This document shows positions 45,966 through 55,319 of a stretch of DNA of 64,000 bases, piece after piece; the stretch's first letter is position 1; the number at the start of each line of letters is the position of its first letter. Source of the stretch: Symsagittifera roscoffensis (Eukaryota > Xenacoelomorpha > Acoela > Convolutidae); NCBI RefSeq assembly GCF_963678635.1, contig NC_087071.1, forward strand, positions 34,837,680 to 34,901,679, read 5' to 3'. Below the pieces are notes generated by a model. That model ran no database searches. It was not told where the DNA came from and saw only the letters and a program-made list of their open reading frames with translations. The translations under genes and the position numbers were made by a program.

Positions 45966-46466
45966 AAATCTCATTGTGCTCCCTCCCTAAGCATTTTAAG
46001 TTTCAATTGAGTCCCTATCTTGTAATTCAAACCCTAACTTTTTTTCCCTTTTTTCCCAAGCTTGTCAATATGGTACAGATAAGCTGGCGTTTTTTTTTTG
46101 AAAATTTTTGGGGTACAAAAAAATTTTTAAGTCTTCTTCCGACAAAGTTTGTAAAAAGTTAACAAGTTTTTTCTGTAGCAGAATTGAAACTTGCGGGTAC
46201 TCCTGAGTTCACTTGAAATACATGTAGAAAATTATTACGCTTACAATTCACAAAATGCATAGTTTGGCTTCGTAAATATCATAAAATTTTTATTCAAAAA
46301 AATTGGAATTAAATTTATATATTCAAAATGAATTGAAAACTGCTGCAATGGTTTTCCAAATTGTCAAAGAAGCCGAAACATTTTGAGCAGCATTATTTAT
46401 AATCAACTTAGATGCAATGTCGAAGTTGCATCAAAGTTGTCGTTTGAGCTTGCATCTTCTACCCGC

Positions 46467-47351
46467 ACTGAAGTTTTATGGGTAATAATCGATTGTAATG
46501 GATTTTTATTGACTAAAATCTTCTCTATATAATCAATTATCATGGCATATTTAGACCACGTAATCAATTTTTAATCCATTATAATCGATAATTTTAAAAA
46601 AAATTTAAATCCATTATAATCCATTATAATCAATTGTAATCCATTTTTCTTTTCAATATAATGGATTTTTTTTGTACATAAAATCTTTGAAAACTGATTA
46701 CTTTTTGAGAAAATTGACTCTTATTTTTGCAACTTTCTGCAAAACTCGAACGAACACGTTCATCCAGGGGCGGTAAATATGTATTAATTTTCCAAAAAAT
46801 GCCCAAAAAATCATTTTTGACCAGTTCCTCACGTCCCCTCAACATACCCCCCCAATGTACCAACAACCCACGACGTAACCCCATCCCCCCACTTACTCCC
46901 CCCACGACGTACCCCCTCTTTAGTTTGGGGACATCTAACAGTAGAACCGGTAAGCAGAGGGTGGAGAGTTGGTGTGGGATCTATAGGTAACTTTTTGTAA
47001 TTTTTCATAAATTCGATTGAAAAAAGGAAAAAAAAAGAAACTAAGCGAGAGAACAAAATAACTAACTTAAGTTTAACAAAATTATGAAAAAAGAAAACAA
47101 CACACAAAAAGATTTAAATAAAAAGATTATAATCCATTATAATCGATTAAAATGGGTTATTTTTCTTTTTCATTAAAATTTTTGAAAATAATCGATTATA
47201 ATCGATTATAATCAATTTTATGGGGATTTTATTGCATAAAAAAATATCATCATTACAATCCATTTTCAATCGAATATAATAGATTTTTTTGTTATATTAT
47301 AGAGCCAATGAAAATCCAATATAATCGGTTATTATCCATGAAACTTCAGTG
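46467..47351. mobile_element. ~0.9 kb element with inverted termini and ATTATAATCGATTATAATC motifs
   Basis: The left end GCACTGAAGTTTTATGGGTA and right end (inverse GCACTGAAGTTTCATGGATA) form long inverted termini. Sub-terminal zones on both sides are arrays of (A/T)TATAATCGATTATAAT words. The centre (46760-47000) is GC-richer with C tracts and holds no transposase. No matching target-site duplication was visible. A non-autonomous DNA transposon is likely. Confidence 0.65.
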
Positions 47352-47663
47352 CTCTTAAATGATTTTTCAAAGACGTTCGCCAATGTGAACAAATGGAGAG
47401 CCATTCGGCAGTTTTTAGATCAATTCAAATATAGAGCTTTTTTTCCTGGTTTTTTATCAGAGTTTTTTAAATTCTTTTTCACCTTTTTGTCTCATAAAAA
47501 AAGCTTCAGTGTGATAATGCATTTGTCCGATATATTTTTTCACTGATCGTGATTTTGAAAATTAGATGATTTAGTTATCAATTAAATTCAACGAAATGTT
47601 TTATAAATGATTATAACTTAATGTGAAAAAGAAAAATGGTAACTATTTGTTAATGGATTTTTT

Positions 47664-47741
47664 AATTGTTGATCATAGGTATTTATCCAAAATGGCACTT
47701 AAAATTGTTGATCATAGGTATTTATCCAAAATGGCACTTAA
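47664..47741. repeat. 39-bp tandem duplication (2 copies)
   Basis: Two perfect copies of a unit starting AATTGTTGATCATAGGTATT. Confidence 0.95.
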
Positions 47742-48201
47742 AACACAAATTAATCGATTATAAAATGCTTGAAACTGGAAGCATGTTGATTAGTTTGCTG
47801 CTGCCATATTTTGGTCAGAGAAGTTAAACTTTCCTTCGCGTTAACTTCACGGATTTTAGTTTTTTTGGTATTTTTTGAGCGTTTGTGTATGTTTGTTGAT
47901 TGTTTTATAACATTCAGATGCATGCAAATGAAACTGGCGCATATAAACACCAAAAGTAGCTGTTGTTTTTTTTCTCTGGTAGATTGTTTTTTATGACATT
48001 GCTATTTATATAATTAACTAATTTACCATTTCATAAAGTTAGCCATGTGAGAAAAGTTCAGATCTGTGAGACATACCTTTGCTATGCTTTTTGCTTGATC
48101 AAAAAACAAATCTTTGATTTTTCAGACTATTGAGTTTTATATTATAAGTAACTTTTCATCAGCTTCAATTTTACCACTTTAGCTGGTTTATTTATTTTTA
48201 G

Positions 48202-48261
48202 TTATTGCCAGCGGAAGTCTAGTTGCGTTCATCAGAAGTTCCTCTTGCAGAAATATTTAAG
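48202..48261 (+). other. Candidate 60-bp exon between strong splice sites
   Basis: An acceptor TTTATTTTTAG precedes and a donor AAG|GTAAGG follows. One frame is open (YCQRKSSCVHQKFLLQKYL). No flanking exon was identified, so this may be chance. Confidence 0.2.
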
Positions 48262-48301
48262 GTAAGGTTTGCGATAGTTTAAATCATATTTTGTATGTAA
48301 C

Positions 48302-48318
48302 TGCAAATTTGCTTCATC
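48302..48318 (-). repeat. Target-site duplication of the RTE element, left copy
   Basis: TGCAAATTTGCTTCATC (17 bp) repeats exactly at 51485-51501, bracketing the element. Confidence 0.9.
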
Positions 48319-51300
48319 ATCATCATCATCATCATCATGACTAAGGCACTACTGCCCATTGTCAGCCACATATTGAGTCCCGAACTATCGCACGCCATCG
48401 CTTTCTGTCCAGGGCTGCCTCCATGCAGGCATCTTTCCAGCACAATCTCCACTTGTCAGCCCTCATGTTCGGTGGTTTCAGAACACGTTCGAGGTCAGCA
48501 GCGACTGTTGATCTCCATGTTCTTCTGACCCCACCTCTTGGTCTTTTTCAAGTGGGCGCCTTCTCGAAGAACAGTGCCTCCTTCGTCACTCTCTCATCCG
48601 GCATTCTGAACACATGTCCACACCACTTCAGTCGCATACGCCTCAGCACATAGTCCATAGGTGAGTCAAGTTGTGCTTTGCGAAGCAGTTCCTGGGTAGC
48701 TATTTCGAATCCATTGTAGACAAATCGCCGTGCACACCTAGTTTCGAATGAGGACAACCTGGCCAGGTCCCCTTTCTTAACCGGCCATGTTTCTGCGCCG
48801 TATAGGAGAGCACTTCTTACGCATGCTTTGTACACTTTGCTTTTGGTCCTGGTGGTTATGTTTCTGTTACTCCAGAATTTCTTCAGCTGCGCAGCATTTC
48901 TAGTCGCGCTGGCTATTCTGTGCTGAACTTCTGGGGTAATGTCTCCGTTACAGGTGATGCGGCTTCCTAGGTAGTCGAACTCAGTGATGTTTTCTAGCTT
49001 AACACCATTACAAAATAGCACCGTTGGCTCGCAACAGGAGAACATGCACTTAGTCTTGGACTCGTTCAGTTGGAGTCCTACCAATTTTGCGGCGTCAACT
49101 ACTCGATTCAGTAGGTTCTGGGCGTCATCTGGATTGTCCTCTAGCAGGCAAATGTCATCTGCATAGTCCAGGTCAGTAATACTGGTTTCTAGCCGGATAC
49201 CTAGATTCGTGTTATCTGTGGCGACGTTCAGGATCCGATCAATGAGGATGTTGAACAGGAAGGGTGACAGGACGCCACCCTGGCGGACTCCTGTTTCCAC
49301 GTGGAACGCCTCTGATAGGTTGTCGTTTCTTCGCACGATGCTGTTGGACTGTGAATACATGTTCCTGAGAATCCTAAGCAGCTTGTCTGGCATTCCGTGA
49401 TCTTCCAGGATCTTCCATATGGCATCTCTCTTGACGCTGTCAAAGGCAGCTTTGAAATCTATGAAGACCATCACTGTGGGTCTATTGTACTCACTTCGCT
49501 GCTCGATTATCTGTCGTAGGGCGAAAACTTGATCTCTACAACCTCTTCCCTTCTTAAAGCCGGCTTGATTATCTCTCGCGTATGAGTCGTAGAGGTCGTC
49601 AAAACGTGCGAGTAGTATAGCTTCCAGGATTTTTAAACCAATGCAGAGCAGAGATATTCCTCTATAGTTGCTGCACACTAGTTTGTCACCTTTTTTATGA
49701 AACGGCAGGAGTATTGACGTTCGCCATTCATCTGGGACTGCCTCTTCTCTCCATATATTTTTGAAGAGGTCTTTCAGAAGAAGTACTATTCTCTCACCTC
49801 CTTTTTTGAACAGTTCTGGTGGGATGTGGTCGCACCCGCCAGCTCTGTGGTTATGGAGGCTTGCTAGTGCAACCTCAATCTCACTTCTTAGCGGCTCTCT
49901 CTGATCTATATCCGTAAAGACTCCAGTACTCGAGACGACCTTGGGCAGTTGGGCCGGGCTGTTGTCAGCATTCAGAAGTTGGCAGAAGTGAGTTGCCCAT
50001 CGTTGCATGACTTCCTTGCTATCGCTGATTTGTTGGCCATCGAGACCTTTGACTGTTTGTGAACTACTCGATTTGGCACCACTCAAAGTCCGAATGAGGC
50101 GGTACATCTCTCTAGTGTGTCCTCTTTCATTGGCGTCCTCAATTTGATCCGATTTCATGTCGAGGTAGCAGTTCTTGTCTTTTCGGATGAGTTTTTTCAC
50201 CAGCTTTCGTTGCGCAGCTATTTTCGAGAGTTCAGCGCCCTTAGCCTTGAGGTTTTCACGTGTTCTGATGGCTTTGAGGGTTTCATCAGATATCCAAGGT
50301 TTCCTTACGGTGCACGAGATTCCCAGATTCTTTTTCGCCGATGATATCATACTGTCTCTTAGGATTTCCCATTTCTGGTTCACGTTGCTGGTAGATTCGG
50401 TTACTGAACAAAGGGCCGTACAGTATTTCCTGGAAGTACCTGTATGTTGGAGCGCATCGAGGTTGAGTCTAACTGTTCTATGGGTTTTGACATATGTACG
50501 AAGTTTCGTCTTCAGATTGCATTTCACCATTCTATGGTCGCTGTCGATCCAAATCTTGTCACTTCTTGCTCTGATATCGTTGATCGCTGTGCGCCATCTC
50601 CTCTTGATCAGGATGAAGTCTATCTGGTTCCGGGTTCGTCTGTCGCGTGATATCCAGGTATATAGCTGGTGGTTCTTCTTCTGGTACATCGTGTTTGCAA
50701 TTGCCAGGTCGTTCGTAGCTGCAAACATAGCGAGGCGTTCTCCATTGTCGTTTCGTTTCGATGTTTTTATGAAACGACCTATGTGTTGTTGTTCCGCGGG
50801 GTATGCCTGTCCTAGGCTGGCATTTAGATCTCCCGCTAAGATAATTACATCACCGTTGGGGCATTCTTCAAGAGTCTTTTGTAGTGTTCGGTAAAACTCA
50901 TCTTTGTCGAGAGCTTCTGCGTCCTCAGTCGGCGCATATCCACATATAATGGATAATGGGTAGGGTTTAGCAAAGATGCGGGCGGAGCAAACTCTGGGGC
51001 TGGTTGCTTTCCATGATTGCACGGAGCTGCTGAGTTTCTTGTCGATTGCGATACCAACTCCGTGGATGCCTCGGTTGTCGTCATACCCACTGGTGTATAC
51101 TTTGTAGTTTTTGGTGTTATGCGTGTTGTCTCCGGAAATTCTAGTTTCCTGAAGGCAGGCAATGTGAACTCCATGGTTTTCAAGGGATTTATCCAGGAGC
51201 TCGAGAGATCCTGGCTGTAGGAGCGTCAGAACATTCCAGGTGCAGATGTTGATATGGTGTTTGGTATGTTGGAGCGGTTTTTGTGCCGGATTAGCATTTT

Positions 51301-51484
51301 CCACCATGACGGCACTCATGGTGGCCCCAGTTCCCGCGGGGGGCGTAGCAGTATTCGGAATACATTTTGGGACTTTCATAATGTGGGTTCTTGGCTGGTT
51401 TAACAGGGCTCGCCACGCCCCAACCCTCCTCCTTTATCCGGGCTTGGGACCGGCTGCCTTCTCAAGAGAGTTAACAGGCGGAGT
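48319..51484 (-). mobile_element. Full-length RTE-clade non-LTR retrotransposon
   Basis: 3166 bp on the minus strand between exact 17-bp target-site duplications. The 5' end is at 51484 with a 105-bp leader; the 3' end is a short (ATGATG)n tail at 48319-48339, typical of RTE elements, which end in trinucleotide-type repeats and not poly-A. It carries one endonuclease-RT ORF and no ORF1. It sits inside an older repeat related to the insert at 54053. Confidence 0.9.
48548..51379 (-). CDS. RTE endonuclease / reverse transcriptase (ORF2-like), with premature TGA
   Basis: 943 codons from the ATG at 51377-51379. The N-terminal apurinic-like endonuclease shows CTWNV (Asn49), LQETR (Glu78), AGDLN and DSDHR. 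The RT shows VFIDFKAAFDSV (motif A), GVRQGGVLSPFLFN (motif B) and LDYADDICLL (motif C), all intact. The frame stops at a TGA (48548-48550) but stays open beyond it, in the same frame, for another 61 codons with the conserved basic/tryptophan-rich RTE C-terminus, ending at 48362-48364. So a single nonsense change truncates the tail. Target-primed reverse transcription is the family's mechanism. Database entries often mislabel such ORFs as craniofacial development protein 2. Confidence 0.9.
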   Translation of the reverse strand: MKVPKCIPNTATPPAGTGATMSAVMVENANPAQKPLQHTKHHINICTWNVLTLLQPGSLELLDKSLENHGVHIACLQETRISGDNTHNTKNYKVYTSGYDDNRGIHGVGIAIDKKLSSSVQSWKATSPRVCSARIFAKPYPLSIICGYAPTEDAEALDKDEFYRTLQKTLEECPNGDVIILAGDLNASLGQAYPAEQQHIGRFIKTSKRNDNGERLAMFAATNDLAIANTMYQKKNHQLYTWISRDRRTRNQIDFILIKRRWRTAINDIRARSDKIWIDSDHRMVKCNLKTKLRTYVKTHRTVRLNLDALQHTGTSRKYCTALCSVTESTSNVNQKWEILRDSMISSAKKNLGISCTVRKPWISDETLKAIRTRENLKAKGAELSKIAAQRKLVKKLIRKDKNCYLDMKSDQIEDANERGHTREMYRLIRTLSGAKSSSSQTVKGLDGQQISDSKEVMQRWATHFCQLLNADNSPAQLPKVVSSTGVFTDIDQREPLRSEIEVALASLHNHRAGGCDHIPPELFKKGGERIVLLLKDLFKNIWREEAVPDEWRTSILLPFHKKGDKLVCSNYRGISLLCIGLKILEAILLARFDDLYDSYARDNQAGFKKGRGCRDQVFALRQIIEQRSEYNRPTVMVFIDFKAAFDSVKRDAIWKILEDHGMPDKLLRILRNMYSQSNSIVRRNDNLSEAFHVETGVRQGGVLSPFLFNILIDRILNVATDNTNLGIRLETSITDLDYADDICLLEDNPDDAQNLLNRVVDAAKLVGLQLNESKTKCMFSCCEPTVLFCNGVKLENITEFDYLGSRITCNGDITPEVQHRIASATRNAAQLKKFWSNRNITTRTKSKVYKACVRSALLYGAETWPVKKGDLARLSSFETRCARRFVYNGFEIATQELLRKAQLDSPMDYVLRRMRLKWCGHVFRMPDERVTKEALFFEKAPT

Positions 51485-51501
51485 TGCAAATTTGCTTCAT
51501 C
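51485..51501 (-). repeat. Target-site duplication of the RTE element, right copy
   Basis: Exact copy of 48302-48318. Confidence 0.9.
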
Positions 51502-51539
51502 TGCTTTCATGGGTCACCCAACTATCGACCTGTTAAAAA

Positions 51540-51757
51540 GTGAGCAGTTTGGGTCTTCACTAAGAGTTTATTTCACAGAATGATTGTAACACACTAATTT
51601 TTCAGATATGATGATGTAGTTTCCAAAATCATTTTTTTCAGATCTAGACTTTACGACATATATATATGAATTAAACTATTGCACCTTTTTCTGTTAAAAT
51701 TTCGTGCAATAATGATTTAACAACTTAGTTGCATATTTCGTAGTCCTGGCTGTATGC
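51540..51757. repeat. Diverged relative of the 54.7 kb insert sequence
   Basis: Ordered shared blocks with 54725-54860: GTCTTCACT(A)A, AGAGTTTATTTCA versus AAAGTTTGCTTCA, GAATGATT, TTCAGATATGATG, TCTAGA(C/T)TTTAC.(A/T)CATAT, AACTATTGC versus AACAGTTGC. It is old host-resident repeat DNA into which both the RTE and the LTR element inserted. Confidence 0.55.
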
Positions 51758-51966
51758 TGAGATAGGGACCAGTTTTAAGTTTATGTAAATGCCATCAATT
51801 GTTTTCTTTCTGTCTAGAGACCTGCTCCTTTGACCTTGTAATCTCTAACGTCTGTTCCGATCTGAAATAAAACAGTGCAGTAAGATTTCGATTTGATGCC
51901 TAACAGTTGGAATAAAAATACAACTTATTTACAATCTTTTCATATTCCAAACATTCGACTTTAACA
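51758..51966 (+). repeat. 5' LTR
   Basis: Starts TGAGATAGGGACC and ends GACTTTAACA; contains AATAAA at 51866-51871, likely for R-region polyadenylation. Matches 58557-58765 except A versus C in GTTGG(A/C)(A/T)TAAAA-type context near 51911. Confidence 0.9.
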
Positions 51967-54056
51967 TGGCGCAGCCAGCAGAGAAAAAAGGAGGGGGGAA
52001 AAATCCATTAAACATTGTAGCATTTTGGGAAGTACGAACACCGGAACCTCCAGTCTATTGGGAAGAGTGGATAATCAAGTTTCACTGGGGGATGATCGCA
52101 AAGTACGATATTGATCCCGATGATTTCTATTTTGCGAATACTCTAAATGCGGCGGCTGTCGGGGCGCTGCCTGAAGAAGTAAATGGGAAAAACCGTTTTG
52201 ATTCGGAAAAGAAGTTAAAGTCTAATCTATATCTATGTATCGGAGACGAGGCGCAGCGGATATTCAAAGCACGGAAGCCGACGGTTAACATAAAAACTGA
52301 ACGATACCCACGGGTTCTAGATGAGATGCAAAACGTGTTCCAAAGAGAGAGGAATGTAACACATGAACGGGGTCTTTTCTACGGGAGAAAGCAGCGTGAG
52401 AACGAAACGTTCGAAAAGTTCCATGCGGAACTAAGCGCCCTAGCAGGCAGATGTGATTTTGCAAATCCGGCCGAAAATGTTCGTGACATTTTCATTATGA
52501 ATATGCGGGAGTCGGATTGCCAGCGAGAGTTATCACGATCAACAAAATTACCGGAAGAAGTCTACAGAATCGCATTGTCATACGAACGCGGGGAGCGCGC
52601 ATACAAATCATATACGGGAAAACCAGCTTCGACAGCTCCGGCTATTTCGATAAAACAAGAACCAGTGAGTAACATAAGGAGGGGACAAGGATTTTTTCGA
52701 AGTCGCGGACGTGGGGGACGTGGAGGATACACCCAAGGACCAAGTAGTAGCGGAGGAAGCGGAAACAATCGTAGATGTTACAATTGCGACGCATCGAATT
52801 TTTCCCTGGACCACATTGCGAGCTGTCCTGCAAGAGGAGTAACATGTAACTCATGCCGAAAATTGGGTCATTTTGAACGAACATGTCGAGGAGTTAGAAG
52901 GGGTACTAACCAGTGGAGGGGACGAGGACGAGTCGGACTGGTTAGGGAAGAAAGTGAGCATCATCAAAGTACACAAAACGTAACTGACTTGAACGAAGAT
53001 CCAGTGTCGTGGGTCAATCAGCAGGGGTGCGGGGAAAACGAATCCATGACGTCGGGATCGGACGATTACATGGTAATGTCAATACACAGGAAGAGGAATG
53101 AATCCGAACTAAAGCTCCCTGGGGCCCGCGTGCAAGTTGAAGTAGCAGGGAAGAAAATGTGGTTGTGGATCGATAGTGGATCCCCAGTCACCATTTTTAG
53201 CATTAACGACCTAAAAGCAACGTTAGGAAAGGCCAATATTCAACTAAAACCTTCGAAAGACGAATTTCTGGATTATAACAACAATCGTATAAACATACTG
53301 GGGAAGATAACAGTGATGATGTCATTAAACGGCTGGGCAGCACCAGCACAAGTGTCGGTTATATCCGGGAATCATCAGTCCATCCTGGGGCGGGATCTTA
53401 TGGGCACCCTGGGCCTCGAGTTGGTCCAACGGAAGAAAGTGATGGGAATCACAGGGGAAGGAATCAGCCAAGAGGAGGAGAAATATGACGAATTGCAAAC
53501 ATACTTCTGTAAGTTGTACCTAAATTTGTTTACTAGGATAGGGAAAATCCGGAATGCAAAAGTAAGAGCCGAATTTTTTGACAATTTGAGGCCCATACAG
53601 CAAAAAGGACGCAGGGTGCCGATTAGTCTGCAAGATAAGGTGGATAAAGAAATCCATCGGCTAATAAATGAAGGGCATATCGTAAAACTACAAGAATGCT
53701 CAGATAAGTATTTCGTCTCTCCCATCGTAATTACAGTCAAAAAAGATGGAAGTATAAAAATAGCACTGGAATCGAGAGAGTTAAACAAGCAGGTACATAA
53801 AAATAAGCACCAAATGCCAAATATTGACGAATTAATAGACGGAGTAAGCCAGATCATTGCGGAGAAAAAAGCGGGGAATGTGTATTTTACAACGTTGGAT
53901 TTCACATATGCGTACGGACAAGTCGCGTTAGAACAAAAAACGAGTGAGCAATGCAATTTCTCGCTTATTGGTGGGAAATCCACAGGAACTTATCGTTTTA
54001 AAAACGGATTTTACGGGTTGACGTCAATGCCGGCGGAATTCCAATTTGTGTTTTAG
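51966..54056 (+). CDS. Gag-protease-partial RT polyprotein of the LTR element
   Basis: 696 codons. Residues 20-215 are a gag capsid-like helical region; 239-262 are Arg/Gly rich; two zinc knuckles follow (Cys271-Cys274-Cys287 variant, and C-x2-C-x4-H-x4-C at 294-307). The aspartic protease has DSG at 403-405 and ILGRDLMG at 473-480. RT begins near 550 with KDGSIKIALESRELNKQ, motif A LDFTYAYGQ (644-652) and motif B FYGLTSMPAEFQ (682-693). It then ends abruptly after three unrelated codons where the insert starts, so motif C and thumb are missing. Gag and pol are in one frame without a frameshift site. Confidence 0.9.
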   Translation: MAQPAEKKGGGKNPLNIVAFWEVRTPEPPVYWEEWIIKFHWGMIAKYDIDPDDFYFANTLNAAAVGALPEEVNGKNRFDSEKKLKSNLYLCIGDEAQRIFKARKPTVNIKTERYPRVLDEMQNVFQRERNVTHERGLFYGRKQRENETFEKFHAELSALAGRCDFANPAENVRDIFIMNMRESDCQRELSRSTKLPEEVYRIALSYERGERAYKSYTGKPASTAPAISIKQEPVSNIRRGQGFFRSRGRGGRGGYTQGPSSSGGSGNNRRCYNCDASNFSLDHIASCPARGVTCNSCRKLGHFERTCRGVRRGTNQWRGRGRVGLVREESEHHQSTQNVTDLNEDPVSWVNQQGCGENESMTSGSDDYMVMSIHRKRNESELKLPGARVQVEVAGKKMWLWIDSGSPVTIFSINDLKATLGKANIQLKPSKDEFLDYNNNRINILGKITVMMSLNGWAAPAQVSVISGNHQSILGRDLMGTLGLELVQRKKVMGITGEGISQEEEKYDELQTYFCKLYLNLFTRIGKIRNAKVRAEFFDNLRPIQQKGRRVPISLQDKVDKEIHRLINEGHIVKLQECSDKYFVSPIVITVKKDGSIKIALESRELNKQVHKNKHQMPNIDELIDGVSQIIAEKKAGNVYFTTLDFTYAYGQVALEQKTSEQCNFSLIGGKSTGTYRFKNGFYGLTSMPAEFQFVF
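51967..51984 (+). other. Primer binding site
   Basis: TGGCGCAGCCAGCAGAG directly follows the LTR; TGG pairs with the CCA end of a tRNA. The gag ATG (51966-51968) uses the last LTR base, so the primer site is also translated. The tRNA species was not determined. Confidence 0.6.
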
Positions 54057-55319
54057 CAAATTTAGTTTAAATTAAACGCTGGGGTGGAGGATCTTAACTT
54101 GGTCTATTTGGGGGAGGGGGGAGGATGTTAACTTGATCCCTAATGTTACTTGAAAGTTTGGTATGTACACTCTCCTAGAATTTCTAGAATTTTTTAAACC
54201 CATTTTGCGAATGTGCCTGAGTTCTGTCAATCCGTATTATAAAATCGTTCAATTCCGGATTGTTGATCCCAGTCATGATCATGATCATGTGTGCAGCTTG
54301 CAACTTGTTGAAATTTGTGTTCACTTTCTCCAATTTTGGTTCTTTTTCCATCTTCTACACTCATCATTGCCCCCCATTTTAAAATAGGAAAATGCACATT
54401 TTTCATCTTTTTTGTAGTTTATTTTCTCATCCTTGACTTTCTTTCTCTTGCTTTAAGTTCGCCGCCTTTTTATTTCAATTTTTGATATCTGACTATACTT
54501 CAGATTTTGTTTCTTCCTTGTATTTTTCTTTCGTTCTTAGTTTCTCACCATTCTCGCTCTGAGGTTCCCATTGTTCTTTTAGCTATCATCAATCCCTTAT
54601 TAATCTTACTTCCCGTTCTTATATTTTATTCAATTCCTCTCCTCCACTTAATTCCAGTGAGCAATTTTTAATTTAAACTCATATTTAGTTGTTGTTAACC
54701 CCCTGCTACTATGCTTGAGCTAAAAAGAAGTCTTCACTTAAAGTTTGCTTCATGGAATGATTCTATTCGTTCTTTCAGATATGATGTTAACTCAAGGTCT
54801 CTCTATTCTGGTCTAGATTTTACATCATATCTATCGGTATAACAGTTGCCACATGTATATACTAATTAAAAATGAGGATTTACCGTAAAAATTGAGTTTA
54901 AGCCAAAGCAGGTAGCTTTCTCATAGAGTAATTTCAGATGAGGCCACATGTATATACTAATTAAAATGAGGATTTACCGTAAAAATTGAGTTTAAGCCAA
55001 AGCAGGTAGCTTTCTCATAGAGTAATTTCAGATGAGGTACACCGTCTGTTCGTCACGCTATCTTATTTTCGGCCGGATAGATTCGTGCAACTTCTTAGTC
55101 TAATATCAGTCCTAATCCTACTCTTATATCTCTTAGTCTCAATAGATCTAGTGTATACTGGTTTTTACGAGTTAGTTCTTGGAGTTTATCCAGAAGGAGA
55201 ACAACTTCATTCTAAGTTTTATTCAAATTGTTCTGGTGCTGAAACTACAAGAAGTTGCACGAATCTATCCGGCCGAAAATAAGATAGCGTGACGAACAGA
55301 CGGTGTACCTCATCTGAAA
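54053..55319. mobile_element. 1.27 kb insert (E) replacing the middle of RT
   Basis: Sequence with no relation to pol interrupts the polyprotein and about 130 codons expected between the two sides are gone. From left: TTAGCAAATTTAG start, two GGAGGAT.TTAACTTG motifs with G runs, a T-rich 0.6 kb stretch, a 95-bp tandem duplication (54849-54943 and 54944-55037), then two perfect 71-bp inverted arms (55026-55096 and 55249-55319) around a 152-bp spacer. The right arm ends exactly where pol resumes. Short ORFs inside are not supported. Class unknown. Confidence 0.75.

Noticed and set aside
50175-50894. 239-codon plus-strand ORF
   Set aside because: It is antisense to the RTE endonuclease-RT ORF, whose domain matches are unambiguous.
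53375-53983. 202-codon minus-strand ORF
   Set aside because: It is antisense to the protease-RT part of the gypsy polyprotein.
54163-54387. 74-codon ORF in insert E (and its copy at 60596)
   Set aside because: It is identical in both copies because of the recent duplication, so conservation is no evidence of coding; no family recognised.
55085-55282. 65-codon hydrophobic ORF spanning the inverted arms
   Set aside because: It lacks an ATG start and begins and ends within the hairpin arms.
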